Source of the DNA: Pseudomonas frederiksbergensis
GTDB taxonomy: Bacteria > Pseudomonadota > Gammaproteobacteria > Pseudomonadales > Pseudomonadaceae
Direction of reading: 5' to 3'
NCBI RefSeq assembly: GCF_017114915.1
Contig: NZ_JAAUOE010000019.1
Span: 1 to 64,000 of the forward strand
DNA: 64,000 nucleotides
This document shows positions 1 to 7,462 of this stretch, in pieces. The position numbers were made by a program, and so were the translations under genes. Below the pieces are notes generated by a model. The model worked only from the letters and a program-made list of their open reading frames with translations, made no database searches and was not told the DNA's origin. Each line of letters opens with the position of its first letter. The first letter of the stretch is position 1.

Positions 1-486
1 CTGGCCTTCTACGGCATGTCGACCTTCGAAGGGCCGATGATGGCGATCAAAACGGTCAACGCCCTCTCTCACTACACTGACTGGACCATCGGCCACGTTC
101 ACGCCGGCGCCCTCGGTTGGGTGGCAATGATCACCTTCGGCGCCATCTACCACATGGTCCCGAAAGTCTTCGGACGTTTACAGATGCACAGCGTGCCGCT
201 GATCAACCTGCACTTCTGGCTGGCGACCATTGGCACCGTGCTGTACATCGCCTCGATGTGGGTCAACGGCATCACCCAGGGTTTGATGTGGCGCGCGATC
301 AATGACGACGGCACGCTGACCTATTCGTTCGTCGAGGCGTTGCAGGCCAGCCATCCGGGGTTCATCGTGCGGTTTGTCGGCGGGGTGTTCTTCCTCAGCG
401 GCATGCTGCTGATGGCCTACAACGTGTGGCGTACAGTGCGGGTTGCAGACGTGAAGATGGCTGAACTTGAAGCACAGTTCGCCTGA
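1..486 (+). CDS. ccoN: cbb3-type cytochrome c oxidase subunit I (3' end, orphan CcoN isoform)
   Basis: The reading frame is open from base 1, so only the C-terminal ~161 residues are in the window. CcoN is the haem-copper catalytic subunit that reduces O2 in the inner membrane. The visible part has the [15 protein letters not shown] helix, whose histidines fit the haem-binding region of CcoN, followed by three more hydrophobic helices and a short basic/acidic tail. The next gene is a CcoQ-like peptide, and no ccoO or ccoP follows; the next gene downstream lies on the other strand. This matches the orphan ccoN4-ccoQ4 arrangement of P. aeruginosa rather than a full ccoNOQP operon. Isoform assignment is inference from context; the family is certain. 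Confidence 0.93.
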   Translation: MAFYGMSTFEGPMMAIKTVNALSHYTDWTIGHVHAGALGWVAMITFGAIYHMVPKVFGRLQMHSVPLINLHFWLATIGTVLYIASMWVNGITQGLMWRAINDDGTLTYSFVEALQASHPGFIVRFVGGVFFLSGMLLMAYNVWRTVRVADVKMAELEAQFA

Positions 487-501
487 GGCAAGGAGCCTGA
501 C

Positions 502-723
502 ATGATCGAGATCGCGTTGAATCTATTGGGTGTGTCGGGGCTGTGGCTGGCGGTCGAGTACTGCCTGAAACACCAGACGGCCGAGAGCCTGGAGGATGCC
601 AGCCTGATACCGTTTGCCGATGATCCAGAAGTGGCGCGGCGGGTGGAATTGGCCACCGGCAAGACCGTGAAGGCGGTGGCGCCGGAAGAGGCGAAGCCAG
701 GCTGGGGCAACCTCGAGGTTTGA
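502..723 (+). CDS. ccoQ: CcoQ-like small subunit of orphan cbb3 oxidase
   Basis: A 73-residue protein starting 15 bases after the ccoN stop, with an AAGGAG-like ribosome site before ATG. It has one N-terminal membrane helix (about residues 3-20) and a soluble polar tail ending in a Gly-Trp-Gly segment. Size, topology and position fit the accessory CcoQ subunit that stabilises cbb3 assemblies. Sequence similarity within CcoQ proteins is low, so the call rests on context and topology. The tail is longer than in housekeeping CcoQ, as expected for the isoform paired with orphan CcoN. It could also be a different small partner of this CcoN. Confidence 0.7.
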   Translation: MIEIALNLLGVSGLWLAVEYCLKHQTAESLEDASLIPFADDPEVARRVELATGKTVKAVAPEEAKPGWGNLEV

Positions 724-750
724 TGATCGTTCCCACGCTTGATGATTGAT

Positions 751-855
751 GATCGTTCCCACGCTCCGCGTGGGAATGCAGCCCGGGACGCTCCGCGTCC
801 CATTGGAACGCGGAGCGTCCCTTGAGGCATTCCCACGCAGAGCGTGGGAACGATC
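751..855. repeat. Nested palindromic intergenic repeat, copy A
   Basis: An outer inverted repeat begins GATCGTTCCCACGC and ends GCGTGGGAACGATC. Each arm holds its own small hairpin (CCCACGC..GCGTGGG and GGGACGC..GCGTCCC). Six more copies lie at 7243, 22976, 38770, 44867, 49544 and 63185. A truncated extra left end (GATCGTTCCCACGCTT) lies just before it at 724-740. The element fills the gap between ccoQ and the convergent gene at 862 and ends 6 bases from that gene's stop codon. It belongs to the large REP-like families of fluorescent pseudomonads and may also terminate transcription in both directions. Confidence 0.93.
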
Positions 856-861
856 ATCGCT

Positions 862-1356
862 TCAGTTGCGCTCGCGAGGAATCAGGCCCTGCAGTTGCTG
901 CGCCAGGAAATTCGCATCAAAGGCAAAGATGTCCGGGTCTTTCAGGCCATTGGTCTTGCGCCATTGCCAGGCGCTGGACGGTGGCAGGCACACCAGCGAA
1001 ATGCTGCCATAGCGCGCCGCGGTCAATCCCATCACCGCCAGGGAAATCTGCCCGCCCACGCCCATCACATCCGGCACAAACTCCACCGGTTTGCCGGCGA
1101 TGACGATGCTCAGTTTCTCGGTCTTGAACGTCGACGTCTCCACCGGCACGCTCGGCCCGGACGCGACATACGCCTCGCGGCTCACTTCCAGCAGGTTCGG
1201 CGCCAACACCGGTGCCAGCCACTGCTGGATCTGATCGAACAACTCCCCAATGCGCGTCGCCCACACGGCCGATTGCGCTTCGAACAGTTGCTTTTTGTGC
1301 GCTTCGCTTTCTGCGTAGTGGCGAAGCATCTCGCCCAGTTGCTGTACGTCGTCCAT
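862..1356 (-). CDS. Conserved hypothetical protein, 164 aa
   Basis: No family recognised. The start has a good ribosome site (AAGGAA, 9 bases before ATG). The protein is soluble, with no signal peptide. Its N-terminal half (about 1-75) is helical and charged. The middle has a short beta-rich segment (about 85-130) with the Gly-rich turn DVMGVGGQIS, and the C-terminus is again helical. The gene is monocistronic and convergent with ccoNQ, with a nested palindrome in between. Codon use looks like the neighbours. No catalytic motif is visible. Confidence 0.7.
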   Translation of the reverse strand: MDDVQQLGEMLRHYAESEAHKKQLFEAQSAVWATRIGELFDQIQQWLAPVLAPNLLEVSREAYVASGPSVPVETSTFKTEKLSIVIAGKPVEFVPDVMGVGGQISLAVMGLTAARYGSISLVCLPPSSAWQWRKTNGLKDPDIFAFDANFLAQQLQGLIPRERN

Positions 1357-1456
1357 TGCGGTGTTCCTTTGGTTGAAGCGGTGCTGCGGACTTTGAGCAT
1401 GGCAGATGCCGGCCGCTCGCGTGCGGCAAAGGTGCGAACGGTTACCTGAACTCGAC

Positions 1457-1975
1457 TCAAATCTTGGTTGGAGGCCGCAGCCGCGCCATGCTCAGCGTAT
1501 CCACCCATTGCCCGTCACGCACTGCGTAATCGCGAAACAGGCCTTCGGTTTCAAAGCCAAACTTGCGGTAGAGGCCAATGGCCGCTTCATTGTCGGCGTA
1601 CACCGTCAATTCGACCCGATGCAGATTCATCCAGTTGTCGGCGATGTCCAGCACCGCCGCCAGCAGTTTCGAACCGACGCCTTTACCCTGCCACGCTGCA
1701 GCGACGCCCATGCCAACACTGCCGGCGTGGCTGCGGCGAATCCGTGAGTATTGTTCCAGGCCGATGTTGCCGATCACCGAGCCCTGATGCAGCGCCACCA
1801 ACTGCACCACTCGCTCGTTATCCGGCGCCAGGCGTTTGCGCCAGACCTCGGTGGACTGAAACGGCATTTGCAGCACCTGACGGGTGATGGCCGGGTCGTT
1901 GTAGAGCGCGGTGATGCCGTCGATGTGGGATTCGTTGAAGCGTTCGAGGTGAATGGCAGGGTCGTGGTTGGGCAT
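1457..1975 (-). CDS. yhhY: GNAT family N-acetyltransferase (YhhY/AaaT-like)
   Basis: The 172-residue protein closely resembles E. coli YhhY (AaaT), which acetylates some L-amino acids with acetyl-CoA. The GNAT fold is visible: the acetyl-CoA-binding loop VAAAWQGKGVGSKLL (about 93-107), the strand RVELTVYADN, and the IGLYRKFGFETEG helix typical of the family. The ATG at 1975 is preferred over an upstream in-frame start because it has AAGGA about 10 bases before it, and the upstream extension is unrelated to the family. The gene stands alone. The true substrate cannot be read from the sequence. Confidence 0.85.
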   Translation of the reverse strand: MPNHDPAIHLERFNESHIDGITALYNDPAITRQVLQMPFQSTEVWRKRLAPDNERVVQLVALHQGSVIGNIGLEQYSRIRRSHAGSVGMGVAAAWQGKGVGSKLLAAVLDIADNWMNLHRVELTVYADNEAAIGLYRKFGFETEGLFRDYAVRDGQWVDTLSMARLRPPTKI

Positions 1976-2176
1976 GGCGGGTTCGTCCTTGATCGAGATG
2001 TGGCCGAACACTCTAAACCGCACGCCCACTGTGTGGCGACAGCCATTGCGGATGCGCCCCCCGGCCATGTCTACTGCGCAACCACTCGTCGCAACTATCA
2101 GATCTGACAGTAGCTAGCGCTTCCATCGCCGTTATTTCATGGCATCTCCAAAACAGCCCTTACAGGAGTTACCGCC

Positions 2177-2506
2177 ATGACCACCCCCGAATCTTCCGAA
2201 AACCTCACTCGCGCCCTGGAGCTGATACCAAAGATCACCTCGGTGAGGGACGCCAAAGGTGTTGAGATCCCTAACGGAGCAATCACCAAGGATAAGACCG
2301 TCACGCTCTTTGGTACCGCCATGGAGAAGCAGAGTGTCGATATTTTTGATGGCACGACCTCAAAAGGGGTTGCAACCGCCGATAGCAATGGTGAATGGGC
2401 CCTTACGGTGATGGGGCTGTCGGTAGGCAATCATATTTGCACGGCCAGAGCGCGTTATGGCAATGGGCAAGTGTCGGCTGCGCGAACCTTCACCGTGACC
2501 AGTTAA
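2177..2506 (+). CDS. Stand-alone bacterial Ig-like domain protein, 109 aa
   Basis: After ~18 polar residues the protein is a single Ig-like beta-sandwich of the kind repeated in large pseudomonad adhesins. It shows the pattern ITSVRDAKG..IPNGAITKDKTVTLFGTA..VDIFDG..GVATADSNGEWALTV..GNHICTARA. There is no signal peptide, no membrane segment and no second repeat, so how it would be exported is unclear. The ribosome site is strong (ACAGGAG, 9 bases upstream). No adhesin or secretion gene is nearby. It may be a detached adhesin fragment kept as a gene, or a cytoplasmic protein. Confidence 0.75.
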   Translation: MTTPESSENLTRALELIPKITSVRDAKGVEIPNGAITKDKTVTLFGTAMEKQSVDIFDGTTSKGVATADSNGEWALTVMGLSVGNHICTARARYGNGQVSAARTFTVTS

Positions 2507-2838
2507 AACTGATTGCTTGCTCCCGCTGGCCGCAAAGCGCCTCCAATCCCTGAGTACCCGGTTTATCTGATACACCGAGTCGAAGGGTTCTGGGGTTACC
2601 GCAACCCAACAGGGGCAAGCCCCAATGCCGGTAAGTTAAGAGCGCAAACTTGTGTGCGAGCTTGCTCATCACAAATGAGCGGGGGTCAGTCGAGGAGCAC
2701 CGGTTGACTGCCCTGCCCTCACTCCCTATCCTCGCGCCTGTCACGACTCATTCGTGATCGGGTTTGACGGCCCGCATTTTCTTACGACGCGCATAGCCTT
2801 TCTCTGCTCGAGCACGCTTGTGCCCGCTGCATTTCTTT
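2507..2838. other. Intergenic stretch without a clear gene
   Basis: This holds a degenerate REP-like remnant around 2605-2650 (GGGGCAAGCCCC, then a CCGGTAAGTTAAG stretch). A related CCCCAATGCC..GTTAA stretch occurs near 30105. The 3' third, from about 2740, is probably the promoter and 5' end of the leader of the DUF3077 pair. No coding pattern is convincing on either strand. Confidence 0.5.
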
Positions 2839-2931
2839 ATGGCGACTGTGCGCGGGGCACCTTCGGGTGCGCCGGTGTTCGTGAGAGCCGGTCCGTCAAC
2901 CCACGCACAGTTGCCACCCAATTTCGTTTGA
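2839..2931 (+). CDS. Possible 30-codon leader peptide upstream of the DUF3077 pair
   Basis: An ATG-initiated open frame of 30 codons starts MATVRGAPSGAPVF and ends in TGA, 46 bases before the DUF3077 start codon. It spans the UUCG hairpin of the leader. I recall very similar leader stretches before DUF3077/DUF6124-type genes in other pseudomonads, with the first dozen codons the most constant, but I cannot check this here. No strong ribosome site precedes it, so translation is uncertain. It could equally be part of a structured untranslated leader. Confidence 0.3.
   Translation: MATVRGAPSGAPVFVRAGPSTHAQLPPNFV
2854..2873 (+). promoter_or_regulatory. Leader hairpin with UUCG tetraloop
   Basis: GGGGCACC-TTCG-GGTGCGCC folds into an eight-pair stem with one G-G mismatch, closed by C(UUCG)G, an unusually stable tetraloop. 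It lies about 105 bases before the DUF3077 start codon, inside the possible leader peptide frame. It is not followed by a T-run, so it is not a plain terminator. Control of the downstream pair at the RNA level is inference. Confidence 0.5.
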
Positions 2932-2977
2932 CGGCGATTTTCGTGGCAGCTCTTTTGAATCTCACGGAGCTTCAACC

Positions 2978-3262
2978 ATGACGGAACCAACCACAAAATC
3001 CACCCCCTTCGCCCGCTGCGACCATACCGACCACCACCTCTTCGCCGTCCAACCCGGCATCCCGCTGCTCGACGCCCTGGAACACGCCTCGGTCTACCTC
3101 AGCTGCGCCGAAGCCCTCGCCCATCAAGCCCCCACCGCCACCCGCCCGGAACACAGCGCTTCGCTGCGCTGGGCCAGCCAGCAGATGCTCGGCACCGCGC
3201 GGTCGCTGGTGCAGGCCTCCATCGACGGTTTGCACAGTGCGCAAGCAGGCGGTGAAGCATGA
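2978..3262 (+). CDS. DUF3077 family protein, 94 aa
   Basis: The segment LFAVQPGIPLLDALEHASVYLSCAEALAHQ (about 21-50) followed by RWASQQMLGTARSLVQAS (about 64-81) is the signature of the small pseudomonad DUF3077 family, whose function is unknown. The protein is soluble and helical, without a signal peptide. Its stop codon overlaps the start of the next gene as ATGA, so the two are translationally coupled. The long leader in front carries a strong hairpin and a possible leader peptide. Confidence 0.8.
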   Translation: MTEPTTKSTPFARCDHTDHHLFAVQPGIPLLDALEHASVYLSCAEALAHQAPTATRPEHSASLRWASQQMLGTARSLVQASIDGLHSAQAGGEA

Positions 3263-3525
3263 ATCCGCACATGCCGATGACTCACAATGAGGGTGATACT
3301 CCAGTGTTGCTGGTCGCCACCCAGACGCCGCTGGATCTGCTGCACCGCAGTGCCGCCAGTCGCTTTCTGGCGGTGACGCAGATGATGGAAAGCCTGGCCA
3401 ACCTCGACATCACCCGCGCCAGTGGCGCCGACGTGCAGCAACTGGCGCAGGCGGCGGCGATGTTGTTACGCGATGGCTGTGATGTGATGGATGTGCTGGG
3501 GCGGCGGATTCGGGCGCGGGTCTGA
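3259..3525 (+). CDS. Hypothetical protein coupled to DUF3077 gene, 88 aa
   Basis: It starts inside the DUF3077 stop codon (ATGA). The protein is helical and soluble, with no recognised domain. The segment HRSAASRFLAVTQMMESLANLD followed by a second helix AAAMLLRDGCDVMDVLGRRI suggests a small helical hairpin that might pair with the DUF3077 protein. Partnership is inferred only from coupling and similar size. An alternative start at the second methionine (MPMTHN) is possible. Confidence 0.65.
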   Translation: MNPHMPMTHNEGDTPVLLVATQTPLDLLHRSAASRFLAVTQMMESLANLDITRASGADVQQLAQAAAMLLRDGCDVMDVLGRRIRARV

Positions 3526-3536
3526 CGAAAGCAAAA

Positions 3537-3638
3537 TCAAAAGATCGCAGCCTTCGGCAGCTCAGGGGTTGTGTGAACCCGTCATTGCGCGGGTGTACGC
3601 AACCTCTGTAGGAGCTGGCGAAGCCTGCGATTTTTTGA
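3537..3638. repeat. Inverted REP pair (GATCGCAGCCTTCGGCAGCTC family)
   Basis: The left arm TCAAAAGATCGCAGCC..AGCTC (3537-3563) and right arm GAGCT..GCGATTTTTTGA (3612-3638) are near-perfect reverse complements separated by about 48 bases. The pair sits between the convergent genes at 3259-3525 and 3649-4626. A lone partial copy (AAGCCTGCGATCTTTTGATC) occurs at 45781-45800 after the GntR gene. The structure could act as a transcription stop for both flanking genes. Confidence 0.8.
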
Positions 3639-3648
3639 TGTTACAAGG

Positions 3649-4626
3649 CTACTCAAACCACTCCCGCCGCTCATTGAAGGTGTTGTGGATCAGCTCGACG
3701 ATCCCCTGCACCGCGACCTCATGCCGAGAGTCGGCATTGACCGCCATCCACACCTGGCGTTGCATCGGTTGGTTGAACAGCCCAGGCAACGCCAGCAGCC
3801 CTCGATCGAATCGGCTCATGTAGTGCGGCAGCAAACCGATGCAGGCGCTGCAACGGATCATCTCCAGCATCAGCTCATAGGAATGCAGCTGCACCACCCC
3901 CGCCAGACGCTGCTCCACCAAGCTGTTCCATGGTCGAAAGTTGTCGACATGGCGGTCATGCTGCCATTGCACCAGCATGAAATCGGCCAGATCGCCCAGG
4001 CTGTCCGGGCGGGCCGCGACTCGTGAGTAGCGTTTGGCGATGTGCGGCAGATAGTCCAGCCGTGCCAGACGCTGGGGTTCGCTGATGGCGAAACTGGGGC
4101 CGGGCGATGGCGAATCGGTGCCCGCCAGCCACACCACCACATCGGCGCTGATCGCCCGCAGGGATAATTCACTGTCCAGGGAAATGATGTCCAGGCGCAC
4201 ACTGGCGTTGCGCCGCAGCAGCGAGACCAGGTCGCGACCGAGGATGTCGTGCAGGATCGACTCGGCCACGGCCAGACGAATCAGGGGCTGTTCGATCACC
4301 GGCAAGTCGCGTTCACGGGCCAAAGCCATCAACTGCGCCTGAAGCTGCAATCCGTCGCGACTGAGGGCAAAACCAGTGCCCGAATGGCTGAACAGCGAAC
4401 ACTGCAGTTGCGCTTCAAGTTGCGCCAATTGTTTACGCAACCGGGTCGACTTGATGTTGAGGCTGCGGGCCGCTTGCATGAAACAGCCGCAACGGGCGCT
4501 GACCCGGAAAGACTGCAACAGCACCGGATCGACGCCGGCTACCCGTGAATACGAGAATTTGTTGTGTTCTACGGGCCTGCGGTACTCGGCCACGTTCTGA
4601 CGCCCGGTAAGTTCCATGAATGACAT
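3649..4626 (-). CDS. LysR-type transcriptional regulator with N-terminal extension
   Basis: The 325-residue protein has a winged-helix domain at about 33-95 (DPVLLQSFRVSARCGCFMQAARSLNI.. then LEAQLQCSLFSHSGTGFALSRDG) and a type 2 periplasmic-binding-like effector domain from about 115 to 310. LysR proteins normally begin 1-10 residues before the helix-turn-helix; here about 32 extra residues precede it. The ATG at 4626 is supported by GGGAG 8 bases upstream, so the extension is probably real, although a later start cannot be excluded. It lies upstream of, and on the same strand as, the CMD-like gene at 4724-5164 with a 97-base gap. Its target is unknown. Confidence 0.88.
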   Translation of the reverse strand: MSFMELTGRQNVAEYRRPVEHNKFSYSRVAGVDPVLLQSFRVSARCGCFMQAARSLNIKSTRLRKQLAQLEAQLQCSLFSHSGTGFALSRDGLQLQAQLMALARERDLPVIEQPLIRLAVAESILHDILGRDLVSLLRRNASVRLDIISLDSELSLRAISADVVVWLAGTDSPSPGPSFAISEPQRLARLDYLPHIAKRYSRVAARPDSLGDLADFMLVQWQHDRHVDNFRPWNSLVEQRLAGVVQLHSYELMLEMIRCSACIGLLPHYMSRFDRGLLALPGLFNQPMQRQVWMAVNADSRHEVAVQGIVELIHNTFNERREWFE

Positions 4627-4723
4627 TAATGACTCCCTGTCGATCTGTCCTTGAGCGTTTCATCCTGCTGAGCGTTCATGAAGCTGATGTGACAACCGGG
4701 CAAAAACCCCATCAAACCATTAA

Positions 4724-5164
4724 TCAGTTGCTGGGCGTTTGCCGAAAACTCACCGCCAGCCGGTTCCAGCTATTGATAGTGCTCACGGCCATCGTCAGGT
4801 CGACCAGTTCGCCTTCGCTGAACTGCTCCCGGGCCACGGCGTAAACATCGTCTGGCACGTGGCTTTGCGCGAGCAGGGTCACCGCTTCGGTCCAGGCCAG
4901 GGCCGCCCGCTCCCGAGGGCTGAAGAAGCCGCTGTCGCGCCAGACCACGATCGCATACAGCCGCCGATCGCTCTCGCCGAAGCGGCGCGCGTCCACCGAG
5001 TGCATGTCGGTGCAGAAGGCGCAGCCATTGAGCTGCGAGGCACGGATTTTGATCAGGTTCAACAAGGCGGGTTCGATGCTCAGGTTGCTGGTCAAGGCCT
5101 CCATGGCGATCATCGCTTTCATCGCTTTGGGCGAGGCGCTGTAGTAATCCAGACGGGGGTTCAT
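4724..5164 (-). CDS. Carboxymuconolactone decarboxylase/AhpD-like protein
   Basis: The 146-residue protein carries the AhpD-type redox motif GCAFCTDMHS, with Cys48, Cys51 and His55. The helices around it fit the CMD fold (alkylhydroperoxidase-like core). Such proteins reduce peroxides or act as small disulfide reductases. The start at 5164 (MNPRLDYYS) is chosen because family members begin there and the upstream 17 residues are arginine-rich read-through. The gene is divergent from the MocR regulator at 5370, which probably controls it through the 205-base region between them. The substrate is unknown. Confidence 0.87.
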   Translation of the reverse strand: MNPRLDYYSASPKAMKAMIAMEALTSNLSIEPALLNLIKIRASQLNGCAFCTDMHSVDARRFGESDRRLYAIVVWRDSGFFSPRERAALAWTEAVTLLAQSHVPDDVYAVAREQFSEGELVDLTMAVSTINSWNRLAVSFRQTPSN

Positions 5165-5369
5165 GGTCGGGCCTCGTGGAGCGGATCGGTGCCTCCACAG
5201 TAGGCGCTGATTCATGGGTGTTACAGAGCCAATTCAGCGAAAAAGCCATGGACCGCCCGGCATCAGGCCAATCGCGGTTTTTTCGCCCACGCAACTTCTG
5301 CGCAGCCGTTCATGCGGGTAATCTGGCGCGACGCACAGTCGCCTCAGCCACCCCAGGAGCCCCGCCGGT

Positions 5370-6803
5370 ATGGAACTTCATGTTGTCATCAACGGCCGCA
5401 AGGACCTGACGGGCCAGTTGTACCGGCAACTGCGCAGCGCCATCGAATCCGGCCGCCTGGCAGCTGGGACGCAGCTGCCGCCCAGCCGCTTGCTGGCCGA
5501 ACAACTGGGGATTTCGCGCAAGACCATTTCCGACACGTACGCGCAACTGACCTATGAGAACTTCCTCACCGGGGTGATCGGCAAAGGCACGTACGTCAAT
5601 GCCCGGCCGGCGAAAATCGTCCGCAAACAGAGCCATTCGGAGTTAGCCAGCTTTGATGTCATCGAGAGCTGGCGCAGCCTGCCGATGTACTTGCGTCACC
5701 CGACACTGGAAGGCTCGCTGCGTTACGATTTCATCGGTGGCGCCACTGGCAAAGGCCAGTTCCCGCAGGACGACTGGCGCCGCTGCACCTCCCACGCTTT
5801 GCGTCAGATCGCCGGTTCCAAAGGTTTCTACAGCCTGCCCGAAGGCCTGCCAGCCCTGCGCAATGCGATTGCCCGGCACATCGCGTTTTCCCGCGGGGTC
5901 AATTGCCAGGACGAAGACGTGGTGGTGTGCAACGGCGCGCAGCAGGCGCTGGACCTGATTTCCCGGGTATTGACCCAGCCGGGCAGCCTCGTGGCCATGG
6001 AAGATCCCGGTTACCCGCCGGCGCGCCTGTTGTTCGCGAGCCATGGCGCGACGGTGATCGGTGTGCCGGTGGATGCGCAAGGCATTCAGGTCGAACACAT
6101 TCCCGATGGCACCCGGCTGATTTACGTCACCCCGTCCCACCAGTTCCCCTTGGGCATGCCCATGAGCCAGGCCCGTCGCGAAGCCCTGCTCGAGCGCGCC
6201 CACGAACTGGGGGCGATTATCATCGAAGACGATTACGACAGCGAATTCCGCTATGAAGGCCGGCCCACCGACTCGCTGCAAAGCCTGGATGAGCGCGGCA
6301 TCGTCGCCTACGTCGGCACGTTCTCGAAAACCCTGTTGCCGGAGCTGCGGCTCGGCTACGCGATTTTGCCGCCTGCGATTCTCGAAGCGGTGATCCGCGC
6401 CAAACAACTCACCGATATGCACACATCGACCCTGCCCCAATGGGCGCTGGCCAAGTTCATCGCCGAAGGCTGTCTGCTCAAGCACATTCGCCGCTGCCAT
6501 ACGATCTACGCCGGGCGCCGTGAACGGATCCTGGCGCGCATGGCGGGCGACCTTTCGCCGTGGTTCGAGGCGGTGCCGACCACGGCCGGGTTTCACATGG
6601 CGGTGCTGTGCAAGGTGCCGGTCGATATTCCATTGGTGATCGAACTGGCGAAAAAAGTCGAAGTGGGGCTCTATGCCCTGGACGGCTTCTTTTACCAGCA
6701 AGCGCCACGGGCCGGGCTTTTCCTGGGGTTTGGGGCGATCGAAACCCTGGACATCGACATCGCCCTGGACCGTTTGCGGGACATTTTGCAGCAGGTCGGC
6801 TGA
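5370..6803 (+). CDS. MocR/PdxR-type GntR regulator with aminotransferase-like domain
   Basis: The 477-residue protein joins a GntR winged helix (about 1-75: LYRQLRSAIESGRLAAGTQLPPSR..LAEQLGISRKTISDTYAQL) to a fold-type I PLP domain (about 105-470). The PLP site is visible: IIEDDYDSEFRYEG, and GTFSKTLLPELRLGY with the Schiff-base lysine at 320. MocR proteins sense PLP or amino compounds and usually regulate the adjacent divergent gene, here the CMD-like protein. The small monooxygenase 124 bases downstream may be part of the same response. Whether it senses pyridoxal or another amine is not readable. Confidence 0.92.
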   Translation: MELHVVINGRKDLTGQLYRQLRSAIESGRLAAGTQLPPSRLLAEQLGISRKTISDTYAQLTYENFLTGVIGKGTYVNARPAKIVRKQSHSELASFDVIESWRSLPMYLRHPTLEGSLRYDFIGGATGKGQFPQDDWRRCTSHALRQIAGSKGFYSLPEGLPALRNAIARHIAFSRGVNCQDEDVVVCNGAQQALDLISRVLTQPGSLVAMEDPGYPPARLLFASHGATVIGVPVDAQGIQVEHIPDGTRLIYVTPSHQFPLGMPMSQARREALLERAHELGAIIIEDDYDSEFRYEGRPTDSLQSLDERGIVAYVGTFSKTLLPELRLGYAILPPAILEAVIRAKQLTDMHTSTLPQWALAKFIAEGCLLKHIRRCHTIYAGRRERILARMAGDLSPWFEAVPTTAGFHMAVLCKVPVDIPLVIELAKKVEVGLYALDGFFYQQAPRAGLFLGFGAIETLDIDIALDRLRDILQQVG

Positions 6804-6926
6804 GGGATTGGTCTGCGGCTTTATCGGGCGATTGGCTATTGGCGGTCCAGGGGTGCAGGCCTATCCTGATTACGCGTGATCCCTCAATGAGCAGGATTCG
6901 TCCGGCCTGATTCAGGAGTGTGAGCA

Positions 6927-7220
6927 ATGTCCAACGAAGTGTTCAACACCGTAAAAGTGCAGGCCGCCCCCGGCTGCTCGGACGAACTGGGCAAGCAACT
7001 GCAAAAGATTGTCGACACCCTGCGCGAACTGCCGGGCTGTGATTCCTATATGGTCGACCGCTGCCCCGAGGACGACACCCGCTGGACGGTCAGCGCCCGC
7101 TGGCAATCGGAAGCGGCCATGCAAGCGCATTTCAACCGCCCCGAAGTGCAAGGCTTTATCGGCCTGATCGACAGCCAACTGGCCAACGCCGTCGACTTCA
7201 ACAGCTTTCCGATCGTCTAA
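6927..7220 (+). CDS. Antibiotic biosynthesis monooxygenase (ABM) domain protein
   Basis: The 97-residue protein has the ferredoxin-like ABM layout: strand VFNTVKVQAAPGCSDEL, helix LGKQLQKIVDTLRELPGCDSYMV, strand RWTVSARWQSEAAMQAHFNRPEVQGF. It resembles YgiN-type quinol monooxygenases, cofactor-free dimers that oxidise aromatic compounds or quinols. The ribosome site (CAGGAG) is well placed. It follows the MocR gene on the same strand and ends just before a nested palindrome. Its real substrate is unknown. Confidence 0.8.
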   Translation: MSNEVFNTVKVQAAPGCSDELGKQLQKIVDTLRELPGCDSYMVDRCPEDDTRWTVSARWQSEAAMQAHFNRPEVQGFIGLIDSQLANAVDFNSFPIV

Positions 7221-7242
7221 AACAACATCTCTCTGACTGACT

Positions 7243-7350
7243 GATCGTTCCCACGCTCTGCGTGGGAACGCAGCCAGGGGCACTCCGCGCCCCCAAATGC
7301 GGACGCAGAGCGTCCGGTGAGGCATTCCCACGCAGAGCATGGGAACGATC
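7243..7350. repeat. Nested palindromic intergenic repeat, copy B
   Basis: Same element as copy A, with outer ends GATCGTTCCCACGC..GGGAACGATC and an inner sequence of the GCGCCCCCAAATGCGGACGC type. It lies 22 bases after the ABM gene and before the cupin gene, where it may separate the two transcription units. Confidence 0.92.
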
Positions 7351-7462
7351 AATGCAGACCTTCTTGATTGGTCCCCTCACCTTCCGGAAAATTGGCCGTT
7401 TGATTGCCCGATAGCGCGGCTTACTGTGGTCCCTGACGACTCACCACCATAGGTAATCAACC

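Noticed and set aside
746..1012. Open frames through the nested palindromes (also near 7200, 38780, 63110)
   Set aside because: They translate the repeat itself (VPTLRVGM.. and SHAERGND.. peptides recur in each copy), a known artefact of this repeat family.
2754..2981. 75-codon open frame across the DUF3077 leader
   Set aside because: No ribosome site, and it overlaps the start of the DUF3077 gene. The shorter frame at 2839 was kept only as a low-confidence leader peptide.
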